A DNA stretch of 64,000 nucleotides, taken from Candidatus Chlorohelix allophototropha. GTDB taxonomy: Bacteria; Chloroflexota; Chloroflexia; Chloroheliales; Chloroheliaceae. The translations under genes were made by a program, and so were the position numbers. A model generated the notes under the pieces. That model ran no database searches and was not told the origin of the DNA. It saw only the letters and a list, made by a program, of their open reading frames with translations. The stretch is from assembly GCF_030389965.1 (NCBI RefSeq), contig NZ_CP128400.1, positions 558,001-622,000 of the forward strand, read 5' to 3'. This document shows, one piece after another, positions 35,135 through 42,728 of the stretch (positions are counted from its first letter, which is position 1; each line of letters opens with the position of its first letter).

Positions 35135-36082
35135 TCAAACCACGCTATTTAAAGCCGTTAAATAAAAATATATTGCGGTTGCCACCAAACGGCTGGTGCG
35201 CAAATCAAGGTCGAAAAGTGGGTTTACTTCGCTGAATTCTACCAACCTAGTGCGATTATCCTGTCCCGCTATCCGAGCGATGGCGCAAAATTCTTCCGCG
35301 CTCAAACCCAACGAGTTAGGCGCACTTACGCCGGGCGCAGCCGCTACGTTTACTGCATCCACATCAAACCCCCAGAAAATAGCCTTTGCCGTTTGCTGAG
35401 AGAGTAGCGAACGAATTAGCTTTTCCACGCCTATGGATTTTAGCTCCTCAAGAGCGTGGATATTCACCCCTTTTGCTTCTAAGTAGCGGTGATAGATTGC
35501 CGAATTACTGAACGGCTGGTTGCCAATTTCATAGAATTTTGACGGTTGTAGATATTCTTCTTCCAGCAGTTGGCGATAGGGCGTGCCGCTATTGCGGGGT
35601 ATATCGGCACGCACATCATAATGAGCGTCAATATTAAATACCATTACTTCCTGAAAAACAACCGAAACAGCAGCACAATCGGGATAAGAAATATCGTTGC
35701 CTCCGCCCAACACTATCAGTCGCTTCCCATCGCCCAAAACCTGTTCTATGATACTTTGCTGAAGGGCGTGGGTCTCTTCCAGCGTAGGCGCGATTATGAG
35801 ATTCCCTAAATCGAAAAGGTTAAGTTTGAAACTATTAGGGATAGGCAACTTGTAAAAGCAACGCCGGATTTCGTCAGGGGCTAATCTTGCGCCGGGTCGC
35901 CCTTTATTGCGCGTTACGCCCTCATCCTGTGGGCAGCCCAAAATTACCAGATTGGCAGCCCTATAGGAGTCCCGTTTGGTAAGCGTTACTTCGCCGAAGC
36001 GCGGGTCGTTTGGGTCATTGCGTTTATATAGAATTTGTTCGTCCGGTCTGAGGGTTAAATCAAAAATATTGAGCATTGCCAC
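35135..36082 (-). CDS. hutG: Arginase-superfamily formimidoylglutamase
   Basis: Likely final step of histidine degradation: N-formimino-glutamate to glutamate plus formamide. The 315-aa protein has ureohydrolase motifs FNIDAHYDVR (the DAHxD metal site) and GFDVDAVN...APGVSAP (the SxDxDxxDP region, final DP lost). The first metal motif reads GGGNDISYPD, with Asn where most arginases have His. GTG at 36082 is preferred to ATG at 36076 because GGAG lies 8 nt upstream of the GTG. It is the promoter-proximal hut gene, with a hairpin 49 bp upstream and an IS66 insertion beyond it. Confidence 0.85.
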   Translation of the reverse strand: MAMLNIFDLTLRPDEQILYKRNDPNDPRFGEVTLTKRDSYRAANLVILGCPQDEGVTRNKGRPGARLAPDEIRRCFYKLPIPNSFKLNLFDLGNLIIAPTLEETHALQQSIIEQVLGDGKRLIVLGGGNDISYPDCAAVSVVFQEVMVFNIDAHYDVRADIPRNSGTPYRQLLEEEYLQPSKFYEIGNQPFSNSAIYHRYLEAKGVNIHALEELKSIGVEKLIRSLLSQQTAKAIFWGFDVDAVNVAAAPGVSAPNSLGLSAEEFCAIARIAGQDNRTRLVEFSEVNPLFDLDLRTSRLVATAIYFYLTALNSVV

Positions 36083-36130
36083 GCTGCAAACTCCACAATC
36101 AAAAATCAGAGGTGAAACTTCGCTGTGTTC

Positions 36131-36153
36131 AGCATAGCTTATTACGCTATGCT
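36131..36153. promoter_or_regulatory. Perfect 8-bp inverted repeat upstream of hut operon
   Basis: AGCATAGC (36131-36138) and GCTATGCT (36146-36153) with a 7-nt spacer. It ends 49 bp before the hutG start, within the presumed promoter zone, so it is a candidate operator. A hairpin role at the transcript 5' end is also possible. Confidence 0.4.
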
Positions 36154-36171
36154 TGAGAAGAGGGGAAGGGT

Positions 36172-36179
36172 AAATGTTT
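36172..36179. repeat. Left target-site duplication of the IS66 element
   Basis: AAATGTTT, identical to the copy at 37684-37691. The perfect match suggests recent insertion. Confidence 0.92.
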
Positions 36180-37683
36180 GTAACAATTCAGCCAGGGTCA
36201 GTTGACGAGGCTGGTAGACTAATAAAATGACATTAGAAGAGCAATTAGCCCAACTTCAAAACGATTACGCCCAACTTGAAGCTAAAGCCGCTTCACAGGC
36301 AGCTTTGATTGCCCAACTGATAGAGCGAATTCAAACCCTTGAAGCCCGGCTCTCTCAAGATAGCCATAATTCTTCCAAACCGCCTTCTTCCGACGGGTTT
36401 AAGCGCTCGCCCAAAAAACGCAGCTTGCGCAAATCCAGCGGTAAGAAACCGGGTGGTCAACCTGGTCACGAGGGTCAGGCTCTTAAACAAAGCGAAAACC
36501 CGGATACAGTGATTGCGCATCTGCCCACCACCTGTGAAAAGTGCCAGACTGACTTAACCAAAGAAGCAGCGCTACCTCACTTCGAGCCTCGTCAGGTTTT
36601 TGAGCTGCCTACTCAACTCAAACTGCACGTCACCGAACACCGCACTTACAGCAAAAAGTGTCCTACTTGTCAGACTGTTACCAAAGCCAAATTCCCGCAG
36701 TCCGTCAAGAATTGGGTGCAATACGGACCTGGGTTTCGGGCTCTGGCAGTTTACCTGATCACTTATCAACTGCTGCCTTATGCCCGGGTGTGCGAGCTAC
36801 TTAATGAAATCTACAGCGAAAGTCTTTCACCCGGCAGTTTGGTCAATATGATAGCGGAGTGCTACGAGCAATTGGCTGAGCCAGAAAAAACCATCAAGAC
36901 AGCGCTTACCCAGGTCAAAGTGTTACATTGCGATGAAACCGGGTTGTACGTAGAAGGCAAGCGCCACTGGTTGCACGTAGCCAGCACACCACATTTAACC
37001 CACTATGCTCACCATTTACGGCGAGGTAGTAAAGCCACAGACGAGATTGGGATTTTACCGGCTTTCCAGGGCGCAGCGATCCACGATGGTTGGTCTAACT
37101 ATCTGCGCTATGCCTGTACCCACGGTCTGTGTAACGCCCATCATCTCAGGGAACTTGCTTTTGTCCACGAACAACTCAAGCAGGCGTGGGCGGCTGAGTT
37201 CACCACCCTTCTTGTGGACTTGAAAGAAGAAGTGGAAGTCGCCAGGGCTAGGTCTGAAACCAGTTTAAGCAGTGCACGGTTAGCGCATTTCGAAGAGCGC
37301 TACCAGCAATTGATCGCACAGGGTCTGGCAGCTAATCCTCCTCCCCAGGGTGGCTGGCCTTGTGGAAAACGGGGCAAGCCCCGGCAGAGCAAGCCTAAGA
37401 ACTTACTGGATCGGCTGGATAAACAGCGTCATCAAGTGCTGCTGTTTGCCTACCGTTTTGATGTGCCTTTTGATAACAATCTGGCCGAGCGTGATATTCG
37501 GATGGTTAAAGTGCAACAAAAGGTTTCAGGTTGTTTTCGCAGCCAGGAAGGTGCCAGCTTCTTTTGTCGGATAAGAGGCTACCTTTCCACCATGAAAAAG
37601 CAAGGTGAAAATTTGTTGGTTGCGCTCCTTGACACTTTTTGTGGGCAACCTCCCCTTCCCAAGCTTTTGGTCTGAACTGTTAC
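36180..37683 (+). mobile_element. IS66-family insertion sequence, complete, with 8-bp target duplication
   Basis: A 1504-bp element. The ends are inverted repeats: GTAACAATTCAG on the left and, read inward from the right, GTAACAGTTCAG (one mismatch in 12). An identical 8-bp AAATGTTT flanks both sides (36172-36179 and 37684-37691), which is the duplication length known for IS66. It carries one large transposase gene and no separate tnpA/tnpB, like the single-ORF (ISBst12-type) branch. The right repeat begins at the transposase stop codon. Removing it restores GGGTAAATGTTTTACCC, a palindrome. Confidence 0.95.
36227..37675 (+). CDS. IS66-family transposase (TnpC type)
   Basis: DDE transposase of 482 aa. 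An N-terminal coiled coil (about 1-45) is followed by SQDSHNSSKPPSSDGFKR, a Lys-rich stretch with GGQPGHEG, a zinc-binding CEKC...CPTC region (about 103-145), and the catalytic domain. The latter shows LHCDETGLYV and IHDGWSNYL for the two Asp residues, NAHHLRELAF, and DNNLAERDIRMVK with the Glu. All signature residues look intact, so the element may still be active. The start lies 47 nt inside the left end and the stop 8 nt from the right end. Confidence 0.96.
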   Translation: MTLEEQLAQLQNDYAQLEAKAASQAALIAQLIERIQTLEARLSQDSHNSSKPPSSDGFKRSPKKRSLRKSSGKKPGGQPGHEGQALKQSENPDTVIAHLPTTCEKCQTDLTKEAALPHFEPRQVFELPTQLKLHVTEHRTYSKKCPTCQTVTKAKFPQSVKNWVQYGPGFRALAVYLITYQLLPYARVCELLNEIYSESLSPGSLVNMIAECYEQLAEPEKTIKTALTQVKVLHCDETGLYVEGKRHWLHVASTPHLTHYAHHLRRGSKATDEIGILPAFQGAAIHDGWSNYLRYACTHGLCNAHHLRELAFVHEQLKQAWAAEFTTLLVDLKEEVEVARARSETSLSSARLAHFEERYQQLIAQGLAANPPPQGGWPCGKRGKPRQSKPKNLLDRLDKQRHQVLLFAYRFDVPFDNNLAERDIRMVKVQQKVSGCFRSQEGASFFCRIRGYLSTMKKQGENLLVALLDTFCGQPPLPKLLV

Positions 37684-37691
37684 AAATGTTT
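37684..37691. repeat. Right target-site duplication of the IS66 element
   Basis: AAATGTTT directly after the right inverted repeat; it pairs with 36172-36179. Confidence 0.92.
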
Positions 37692-37731
37692 TACCCAATC
37701 CCCGAAAGCTATTTAAACGAAAGTCGGCTTT

Positions 37732-38499
37732 TTAGCTAGAGGCAAGGCTTATCAATAAAAAGAGCATAAAACCGACAAAGAACATTGCAGTGCCGAAAAT
37801 CGTATCATGCTCTTTGTGGGCTTCCACCAGCAGTTCCTCGGTGACCAGAAACATAAGCGCGGCAACCCCGAAAGCCAGAAAGACTTCAAGCACTGCTCCC
37901 GATAGCCCGCCAAGTAAGGTTGCGCCGAGTACACCCCCTATACCTATCAATAATGCCAATCCAAAATGTAGCAGAATAGTTTTTTGTCTTGATACTTTAG
38001 CTCTGCTCATTGCGCTAGATGTAGCCAAACCTAGGAAGAATATTTCGATGCCGAGCGCAACGGTTAGCAAAATACCTTCACGTCCACCAGCCGCAAAACC
38101 CAATCCAACCAACAAGCCATCAATCGAAACATCAATTGCTACGGTGATAAACAAGCTAGTGGGTTGCTTCGTCCCTTCTTCTATTCCTTCCGCGCCTTCC
38201 GCAAACTTTTTGATTATCAGCATCAAAATTACGCCAACCGAAAAGCCGATGATAATAGCGATCGGCTCTTTCTCCCGCATCATTTTTGGCAATAATTCCA
38301 CCGCTACCGCAAAAAACACTACTCCGGCAGCAAAATGTTGTACCGTGCTTGTAAATACCGGACCCGGTATCATAAAACTGGCAAGAATGCCACCCCCCAC
38401 AATCGCTGCCATCGGAATCAGTACGTATAGCAGCACTTCGGTAATCGGGGTGTGTTCCACTGCTTGCGCCATCACGCTTGTCAGAATATTAGCCTGCAA
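37732..38499 (-). CDS. ZIP-family transporter-like membrane protein lacking canonical metal-binding histidines
   Basis: A polytopic membrane protein of 255 aa with about eight hydrophobic segments, arranged like ZupT/ZIP. The third helix region VELLPKMM and the C-terminal LVTEELLVEAHKEHD match ZIP landmarks. The segment that normally reads HNxxEG in TM4 is instead VSIDGLLVGLGF. The following TM5, normally H-E-x-P-H-E, reads GIEIFFLGLATSSAM, so several metal ligands are replaced. The cytosolic loop EGAEGIEEGTKQ is acidic instead of His-rich. The start is TTG at 38499 with GGAG 6 nt upstream. Substrate is uncertain; it may move something other than Zn, or may be non-transporting. Confidence 0.72.
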   Translation of the reverse strand: MQANILTSVMAQAVEHTPITEVLLYVLIPMAAIVGGGILASFMIPGPVFTSTVQHFAAGVVFFAVAVELLPKMMREKEPIAIIIGFSVGVILMLIIKKFAEGAEGIEEGTKQPTSLFITVAIDVSIDGLLVGLGFAAGGREGILLTVALGIEIFFLGLATSSAMSRAKVSRQKTILLHFGLALLIGIGGVLGATLLGGLSGAVLEVFLAFGVAALMFLVTEELLVEAHKEHDTIFGTAMFFVGFMLFLLISLASS

Positions 38500-38550
38500 T
38501 TTTGGCTCCTCTCAAACTTAGCTAAGGTTAGGTGTTTGCAATTCTCTAAG

Positions 38551-38577
38551 AGGGGCTAACTTATACAGAAAGCCCCT
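38551..38577 (-). terminator. Hairpin downstream of the aminotransferase gene
   Basis: AGGGGCT (38551-38557) pairs with AGCCCCT (38571-38577). It lies between the class V aminotransferase stop and the ZIP-like gene start, both on the minus strand. No clear T-run follows on that strand. Confidence 0.45.
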
Positions 38578-38651
38578 TTGTTTGTACTGCACTATCTATG
38601 TGGTAGGTTGAATTTTAAAGAGCCTAAAATGAGGAATCTCGCATTAATATA

Positions 38652-39830
38652 TCATGCTTTTGCGGTAGCAGTTTCGGCAATAACCTCTGCAATACCCTTA
38701 ACCAAGCGGTCAATATCTTCTACCGAATTGTAAAATCCCGTAGAGGCTCTGACTAATACCGGGTCTGGAGTTGGTCTTACCTGTATGCCCTTTTCAGCCA
38801 GTTTTGTGCTTAGGTCAGGCGCGGTTATTTGCTCAAAAGAGAAATGAACCAAACCCGCCATACTTTCTTTGGGAGTGTACATTGAGACACCCGGAAGCTC
38901 TGAGATTTGTTCGTAGCAATACTGTCCTAATTCAGCTATACGCTTGTAAATCCAGTCCCAGCCCACCTCCTGCTCAAGCCATTCCAGCGTGACACGCCAA
39001 GCCTTGACCGAGGGAGGGTATAGGGTTGCAGCCATGTAGCGTTTTGCGCCATCGTTTGGTACAAAGTTACCGGAGTAATCACTGGCTTTTATTCCAAAAT
39101 ACCCAACAAAAGTTTGTGCCAAACTCCCGATAAGGTTTTTACGAATGAACAACGCGCCTGTTCCATCAGGACCGCAAAGCCACTTTTGACCTGATATAGC
39201 GTAAGCATCCACGCCTAGTTCGTAAACGTTGCTGGGAACCATCCCGCAGGATTGGGCGGCATCGCAAATCAGCAGCGCATCGGTTTGATGCACTAAGTCG
39301 GCAATTTCACGTATGGGCAATACCATGCCACTGCTCCACGAAACATGCGAAAGCACCACCGCCTTAGTTCTGCTATTCAATACTCGTTTTAATTCCGTAA
39401 TTGGGTTTACACCGGGTTTTCCTATACTGGTCTGTCGAATTTTCACGCCGTAGCGTTGCTTGAGCAGATAGGCGGGATAAAGACCGCCGGGATGTTCGGT
39501 AGTAGCGGTAATTATCTCATCGCCTTTGCTCCAATCCATCCCCATCAGGGCAATATTCATCCCCTCGGTGGTATTGTGAGTCAAGACTATTTCTTCGGAA
39601 TCGCACCCAAGCAAGGTAGCCACTGCTTTGGTAGCAAGGGTAAATTCGCGAAACATCTCAGTAAAAGACTCAAAGCCGATTCTGCCACTTTCGTATTGTT
39701 TCTGCGCATATTCAAGCGTAGCTTTATGACCACACTCAGGGAATGGACCATTAGTGCCGGTATTCAAATACGCCTTGGCTAGAACGGCTGGAAAATTCGC
39801 CCTTATTTGCTCGATTTTTTCGGCATCCAT
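38652..39830 (-). CDS. Class V aminotransferase / cysteine desulfurase-like PLP enzyme
   Basis: A fold-type I PLP enzyme of 392 aa. The Schiff-base Lys216 is in AISGQKWLCGPDG and the pyridine-N Asp190 in ICDAAQSCG; TEHPGG near 111 and the C-terminal Arg in VRASTGFYN fit the family. There is no Cys-containing active-site loop like that of IscS/SufS, which weakens a cysteine desulfurase role. Similar proteins include isopenicillin-N epimerase-like and EgtE-like enzymes. AGGAG lies 9 nt before the ATG at 39830. Neighbours give no pathway clue. Substrate unknown. Confidence 0.85.
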   Translation of the reverse strand: MDAEKIEQIRANFPAVLAKAYLNTGTNGPFPECGHKATLEYAQKQYESGRIGFESFTEMFREFTLATKAVATLLGCDSEEIVLTHNTTEGMNIALMGMDWSKGDEIITATTEHPGGLYPAYLLKQRYGVKIRQTSIGKPGVNPITELKRVLNSRTKAVVLSHVSWSSGMVLPIREIADLVHQTDALLICDAAQSCGMVPSNVYELGVDAYAISGQKWLCGPDGTGALFIRKNLIGSLAQTFVGYFGIKASDYSGNFVPNDGAKRYMAATLYPPSVKAWRVTLEWLEQEVGWDWIYKRIAELGQYCYEQISELPGVSMYTPKESMAGLVHFSFEQITAPDLSTKLAEKGIQVRPTPDPVLVRASTGFYNSVEDIDRLVKGIAEVIAETATAKA

Positions 39831-40132
39831 TTCTATAACTCCTGCCCTTCAAGAACTTGATAGAACCAAATTAGCCAAGAAAACAAAAAAACACGCCAAA
39901 CCAAGATTCGGCTTAATGCGATTTCTATTTTCGGCTGAGGTTGGAAATAAATCCAGCTATCCCGAATGTAGGCTCAATATTAGCGGTTGTTCCGGGACTT
40001 GGAAAGATTTCGACTGATCGAATCATAGCACATCCTATCCTCGTTTGTTTTAGAACATAGCGATTTGTTTCCGCTGCCCATTTTAGAATGCTACAGCTAA
40101 GCTTAACAGTAGTTGCGGAAATTAATCCAATT

Positions 40133-40148
40133 ATTAGAAACTTCTAAT
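40133..40148. promoter_or_regulatory. Palindromic operator-like site
   Basis: ATTAGAA, 2-nt spacer, TTCTAAT: perfect 7-bp arms ending 17 bp before the candidate -35 box of the gene at 40220. The arrangement would suit binding of a dimeric activator. Confidence 0.35.
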
Positions 40149-40165
40149 AGTATTCCAATAAAAAC

Positions 40166-40194
40166 TTGTTAGTCTATTCATAGCTAACTAAATA
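40166..40194 (+). promoter_or_regulatory. Candidate promoter of the small membrane protein
   Basis: A -35-like TTGTTA and a -10-like TAAATA separated by exactly 17 bp. The -10 ends 25 bp before the start codon, which is preceded by AAGGAG. Confidence 0.4.
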
Positions 40195-40219
40195 AAAATG
40201 TTAAGGAGAATGAGCAAAA

Positions 40220-40519
40220 ATGACCATGAAAAACTTGATACCAGGCTTAATATTGGGAGTAATCTTTGTAGTAGCCTTCTTTTTTGGTATCGCCCTCCTA
40301 AATAATGGCAACACAAGTAATGCCACTTCTGCGCCTGCCTCGACGGTGGTAGTTCCGAACTCTGGAGGAATCTCGGCTGACCCTGTGGTTACCACCACAC
40401 AACCGGAGGTGATCAATAGTACGCCCGATGCTTCCACTGTCACTACCCCTGTCGTCACTAAAAAGGCATCTCATGAAAGTGAAGACGATGATAAAAATGA
40501 AAAAGAGGGTCACGATTAA
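40220..40519 (+). CDS. Small membrane-anchored protein of unknown function
   Basis: A 99-aa protein with one N-terminal hydrophobic segment (about 5-26), then a Thr/Ser/Val/Pro-rich extracytoplasmic stretch and a strongly charged tail rich in Glu, Asp, Lys and His (ESEDDDKNEKEGHD). It may be an uncleaved signal-anchor protein. AAGGAG lies 11 nt upstream of the ATG at 40220; an ATG at 40226 is also possible. It has its own promoter-like elements and a strong terminator, so it is a monocistronic unit. No family recognised. The acidic His-containing tail could bind metal or calcium (speculative). Confidence 0.75.
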   Translation: MTMKNLIPGLILGVIFVVAFFFGIALLNNGNTSNATSAPASTVVVPNSGGISADPVVTTTQPEVINSTPDASTVTTPVVTKKASHESEDDDKNEKEGHD

Positions 40520-40619
40520 TTTGTTTTTGGTATTTTAGCTAGGTAAGACTAGACGAGTACCATAAAAGTAGTTATTGCCCCTTGTTGTCGTAATAAGCTG
40601 ATAATGCGGGATTAAGATA

Positions 40620-40663
40620 AACCTGACCTGAGCTAATATCTCTGGGTCGGGTTTTCTTTTTTT
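40620..40663 (+). terminator. Rho-independent terminator
   Basis: AACCTGACC (40620-40628) pairs with GGTCGGGTT (40645-40653) with one G-T pair, followed by TTTTCTTTTTTT-like sequence. It separates the small membrane protein gene from the kinase gene at 40792. Confidence 0.85.
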
Positions 40664-40791
40664 AGTATGTGAAATGCCCAACCAGCTAGGGTCTGATTCT
40701 CGTGTTATGACTCTTTGCTCTTAATGCGGTTTGCGCTTATAATGCGGTTTGAATATTTCGTCAGCTACTTCAAAATACTGCTCAAAATTCG

Positions 40792-42555
40792 ATGTCAGAT
40801 CAGTTAAAATTAGGCTCTACCATATTAAATAAGTATCTTATCGACTCCATCATTGGTACTGGAGGATTTGGTGCAGTCTATAAGGCTTATGACCTAAAAC
40901 TCAAACGTTGGGCTGCTATAAAAACTCTACTCTATACGCAGAGTAGGCTGGATAATCGTTATGGAGTCGGGGCATTTGAAGAATTCCTGAGTCGTTTCCA
41001 ACGAGAAGCAACCGTCAGTAGCTACTTTACTCAAAATCCCAATATTATCACGGTTTATGGTCTGGAAGAAGACGAAGATGGGGATTATTACCTAATCCTT
41101 GAGTTTGTCGAGGGTGGTTCCCTAACCGATTATATCCGTAATAATAAAAAATTAACTATCGAAGAAACCTGCGCAGTTACACTCGATCTTTCTAGGGCGT
41201 TAGTTGATATTCACAATCATCCTGCCGATATTGTACACCGTGATTTAAAGCCCAGTAATATCCTTCTACGAAAAAATGGGCAGGCGCTTATAGCAGATTT
41301 TGGAATCGCGCAGGTCGGTCACGAAAGCCAACGCACTACGATTGGCGCACGACATCCGGGTTCATTACCCTATATGTCGCCCGAACAGGCTAAGGAATAT
41401 AGCTATCTTTCGCCAACCTCTGATCTTTATTCTCTAGGCTTGATTATTTATGAAATGCTGACCGGTATGCTGTATGCCAAATACAAACGCATGCCCCCAA
41501 GTTCGGTTAATCCTGAAGTTCCAGCATGGTTGGATGACTTAGTAACCCGCCTACTTAGTATTCTGCCAGAAGAGCGCTTGCAGAAAGCCGAAGAAATAAG
41601 CCACCTATTGCTGGAAAATATACCTGAATTAGAAAAATTCAGAATAATACCGCATAGTTCTGCGCCAGTAACCCCTCCGATAGAAGCAATACGGACTACC
41701 CCACTAGAAGGGGCAGTAAACAATGAACTTCCTACAATTGATATATCTGATAAAAAACTACCTGAAACTCTGACTGAGACAATTGCTTTATCAAAACAGC
41801 CTACCGCTTTACCGACTACCGACAAACGCAGACCAAACTTTATATGGGTAGGCGCAATTACAGCAGTTATTCTATTTCTAGGAATAGTCGGCGTTTTATT
41901 GGCGGGTAATGGTCAAAATAACAACAATTTAACTGCAACTATTGCGGCAGCAGTAGAATCAACTTCAAAAACCACTTCAACTGTTACGGATAATACAACT
42001 TTATCCATTTCAAATATTAATACTGTAGCCACAATGCCCTTGACCGATTCCGTTACAGCGACTGAAATCCCTAGCACACCCACTCCTGGACCTTCATTGA
42101 TTATATTTGGGGTTGGCACAACTCAACGAGGTGATGTTGAAACAGTCCAACCTGCCGATGCTACCGATACTTTTACGCTTGGAAGTGAAGCCTTTGGCTA
42201 TATAAATTTCGATGGCGGCAGACCGGATTTGGATAAAGTGGAACTGTCCATAATTTCGGATTCGGTTACACGAACTCCCATTACTATAACAATTACCAAA
42301 AAATCTGGATTCCAGATTTTGTCGCTTGGAAAATTGGAACTCGGTTCTTATCGAATCGAATTGCGCTACAATGGGCAGTTATTACCAAATCAACCTCAGT
42401 TTAAAGTGGTAGCGCCACCCACTACTGTAGCAATCCCAACTCAGCGCCCTGTAAACCAGCAACCGCTTCAAACTACTACAGCACCTACACCCCGTACAAC
42501 TGCGCCTATACCTGCGCCAACTACTAAAACTGTCTGCCCACCGGGGCAATGTTAA
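40792..42555 (+). CDS. Membrane Ser/Thr protein kinase with extracytoplasmic C-terminal domain
   Basis: A 587-aa Hanks-type kinase. Its N-terminal cytoplasmic catalytic domain (about 14-275) has GTGGFG (22-27), Lys44, IVHRDLKPSN with Asp151, and DFG at 169-171, so it is an RD kinase and should be active. A linker of about 70 residues leads to a single transmembrane helix (about 347-368). Outside are a Thr/Ser-rich stretch, a beta-rich region of about 100 residues, and a Pro/Thr-rich tail ending in CPPGQC. There are no PASTA repeats. No clear ribosome-binding site precedes the ATG. It probably senses an envelope signal; the downstream secreted propeller genes may belong to its regulon (inference). 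Confidence 0.9.
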   Translation: MSDQLKLGSTILNKYLIDSIIGTGGFGAVYKAYDLKLKRWAAIKTLLYTQSRLDNRYGVGAFEEFLSRFQREATVSSYFTQNPNIITVYGLEEDEDGDYYLILEFVEGGSLTDYIRNNKKLTIEETCAVTLDLSRALVDIHNHPADIVHRDLKPSNILLRKNGQALIADFGIAQVGHESQRTTIGARHPGSLPYMSPEQAKEYSYLSPTSDLYSLGLIIYEMLTGMLYAKYKRMPPSSVNPEVPAWLDDLVTRLLSILPEERLQKAEEISHLLLENIPELEKFRIIPHSSAPVTPPIEAIRTTPLEGAVNNELPTIDISDKKLPETLTETIALSKQPTALPTTDKRRPNFIWVGAITAVILFLGIVGVLLAGNGQNNNNLTATIAAAVESTSKTTSTVTDNTTLSISNINTVATMPLTDSVTATEIPSTPTPGPSLIIFGVGTTQRGDVETVQPADATDTFTLGSEAFGYINFDGGRPDLDKVELSIISDSVTRTPITITITKKSGFQILSLGKLELGSYRIELRYNGQLLPNQPQFKVVAPPTTVAIPTQRPVNQQPLQTTTAPTPRTTAPIPAPTTKTVCPPGQC

Positions 42556-42728
42556 CCCACCAACTCACTTTCTATTATTTAGTAAACACATTGTGAAATT
42601 CTGAATTTGTAAGGCGTATTTATGCAATTTTCCAATGCATTATTATTTTTAAATTAGTATAATTCTATCTGTCATTCTGCTTTAACAATTCTCAATAACT
42701 CCCCATCAATTTTGGAAGGGTAATGTAC

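Larger units (their letters stand above)
39831..40219. other. Divergent intergenic region with promoter-like elements
   Basis: 389 bp between the divergent aminotransferase and small membrane protein genes. No gene is seen. For the plus strand, TTGTTA (40166-40171) and TAAATA (40189-40194) are 17 bp apart. Upstream is the palindrome ATTAGAA-AC-TTCTAAT (40133-40148). Confidence 0.45.

Noticed and set aside
38652-39830. IscS/SufS cysteine desulfurase
   Set aside because: PLP site is present, but no active-site Cys loop is seen and no Fe-S assembly genes are near.
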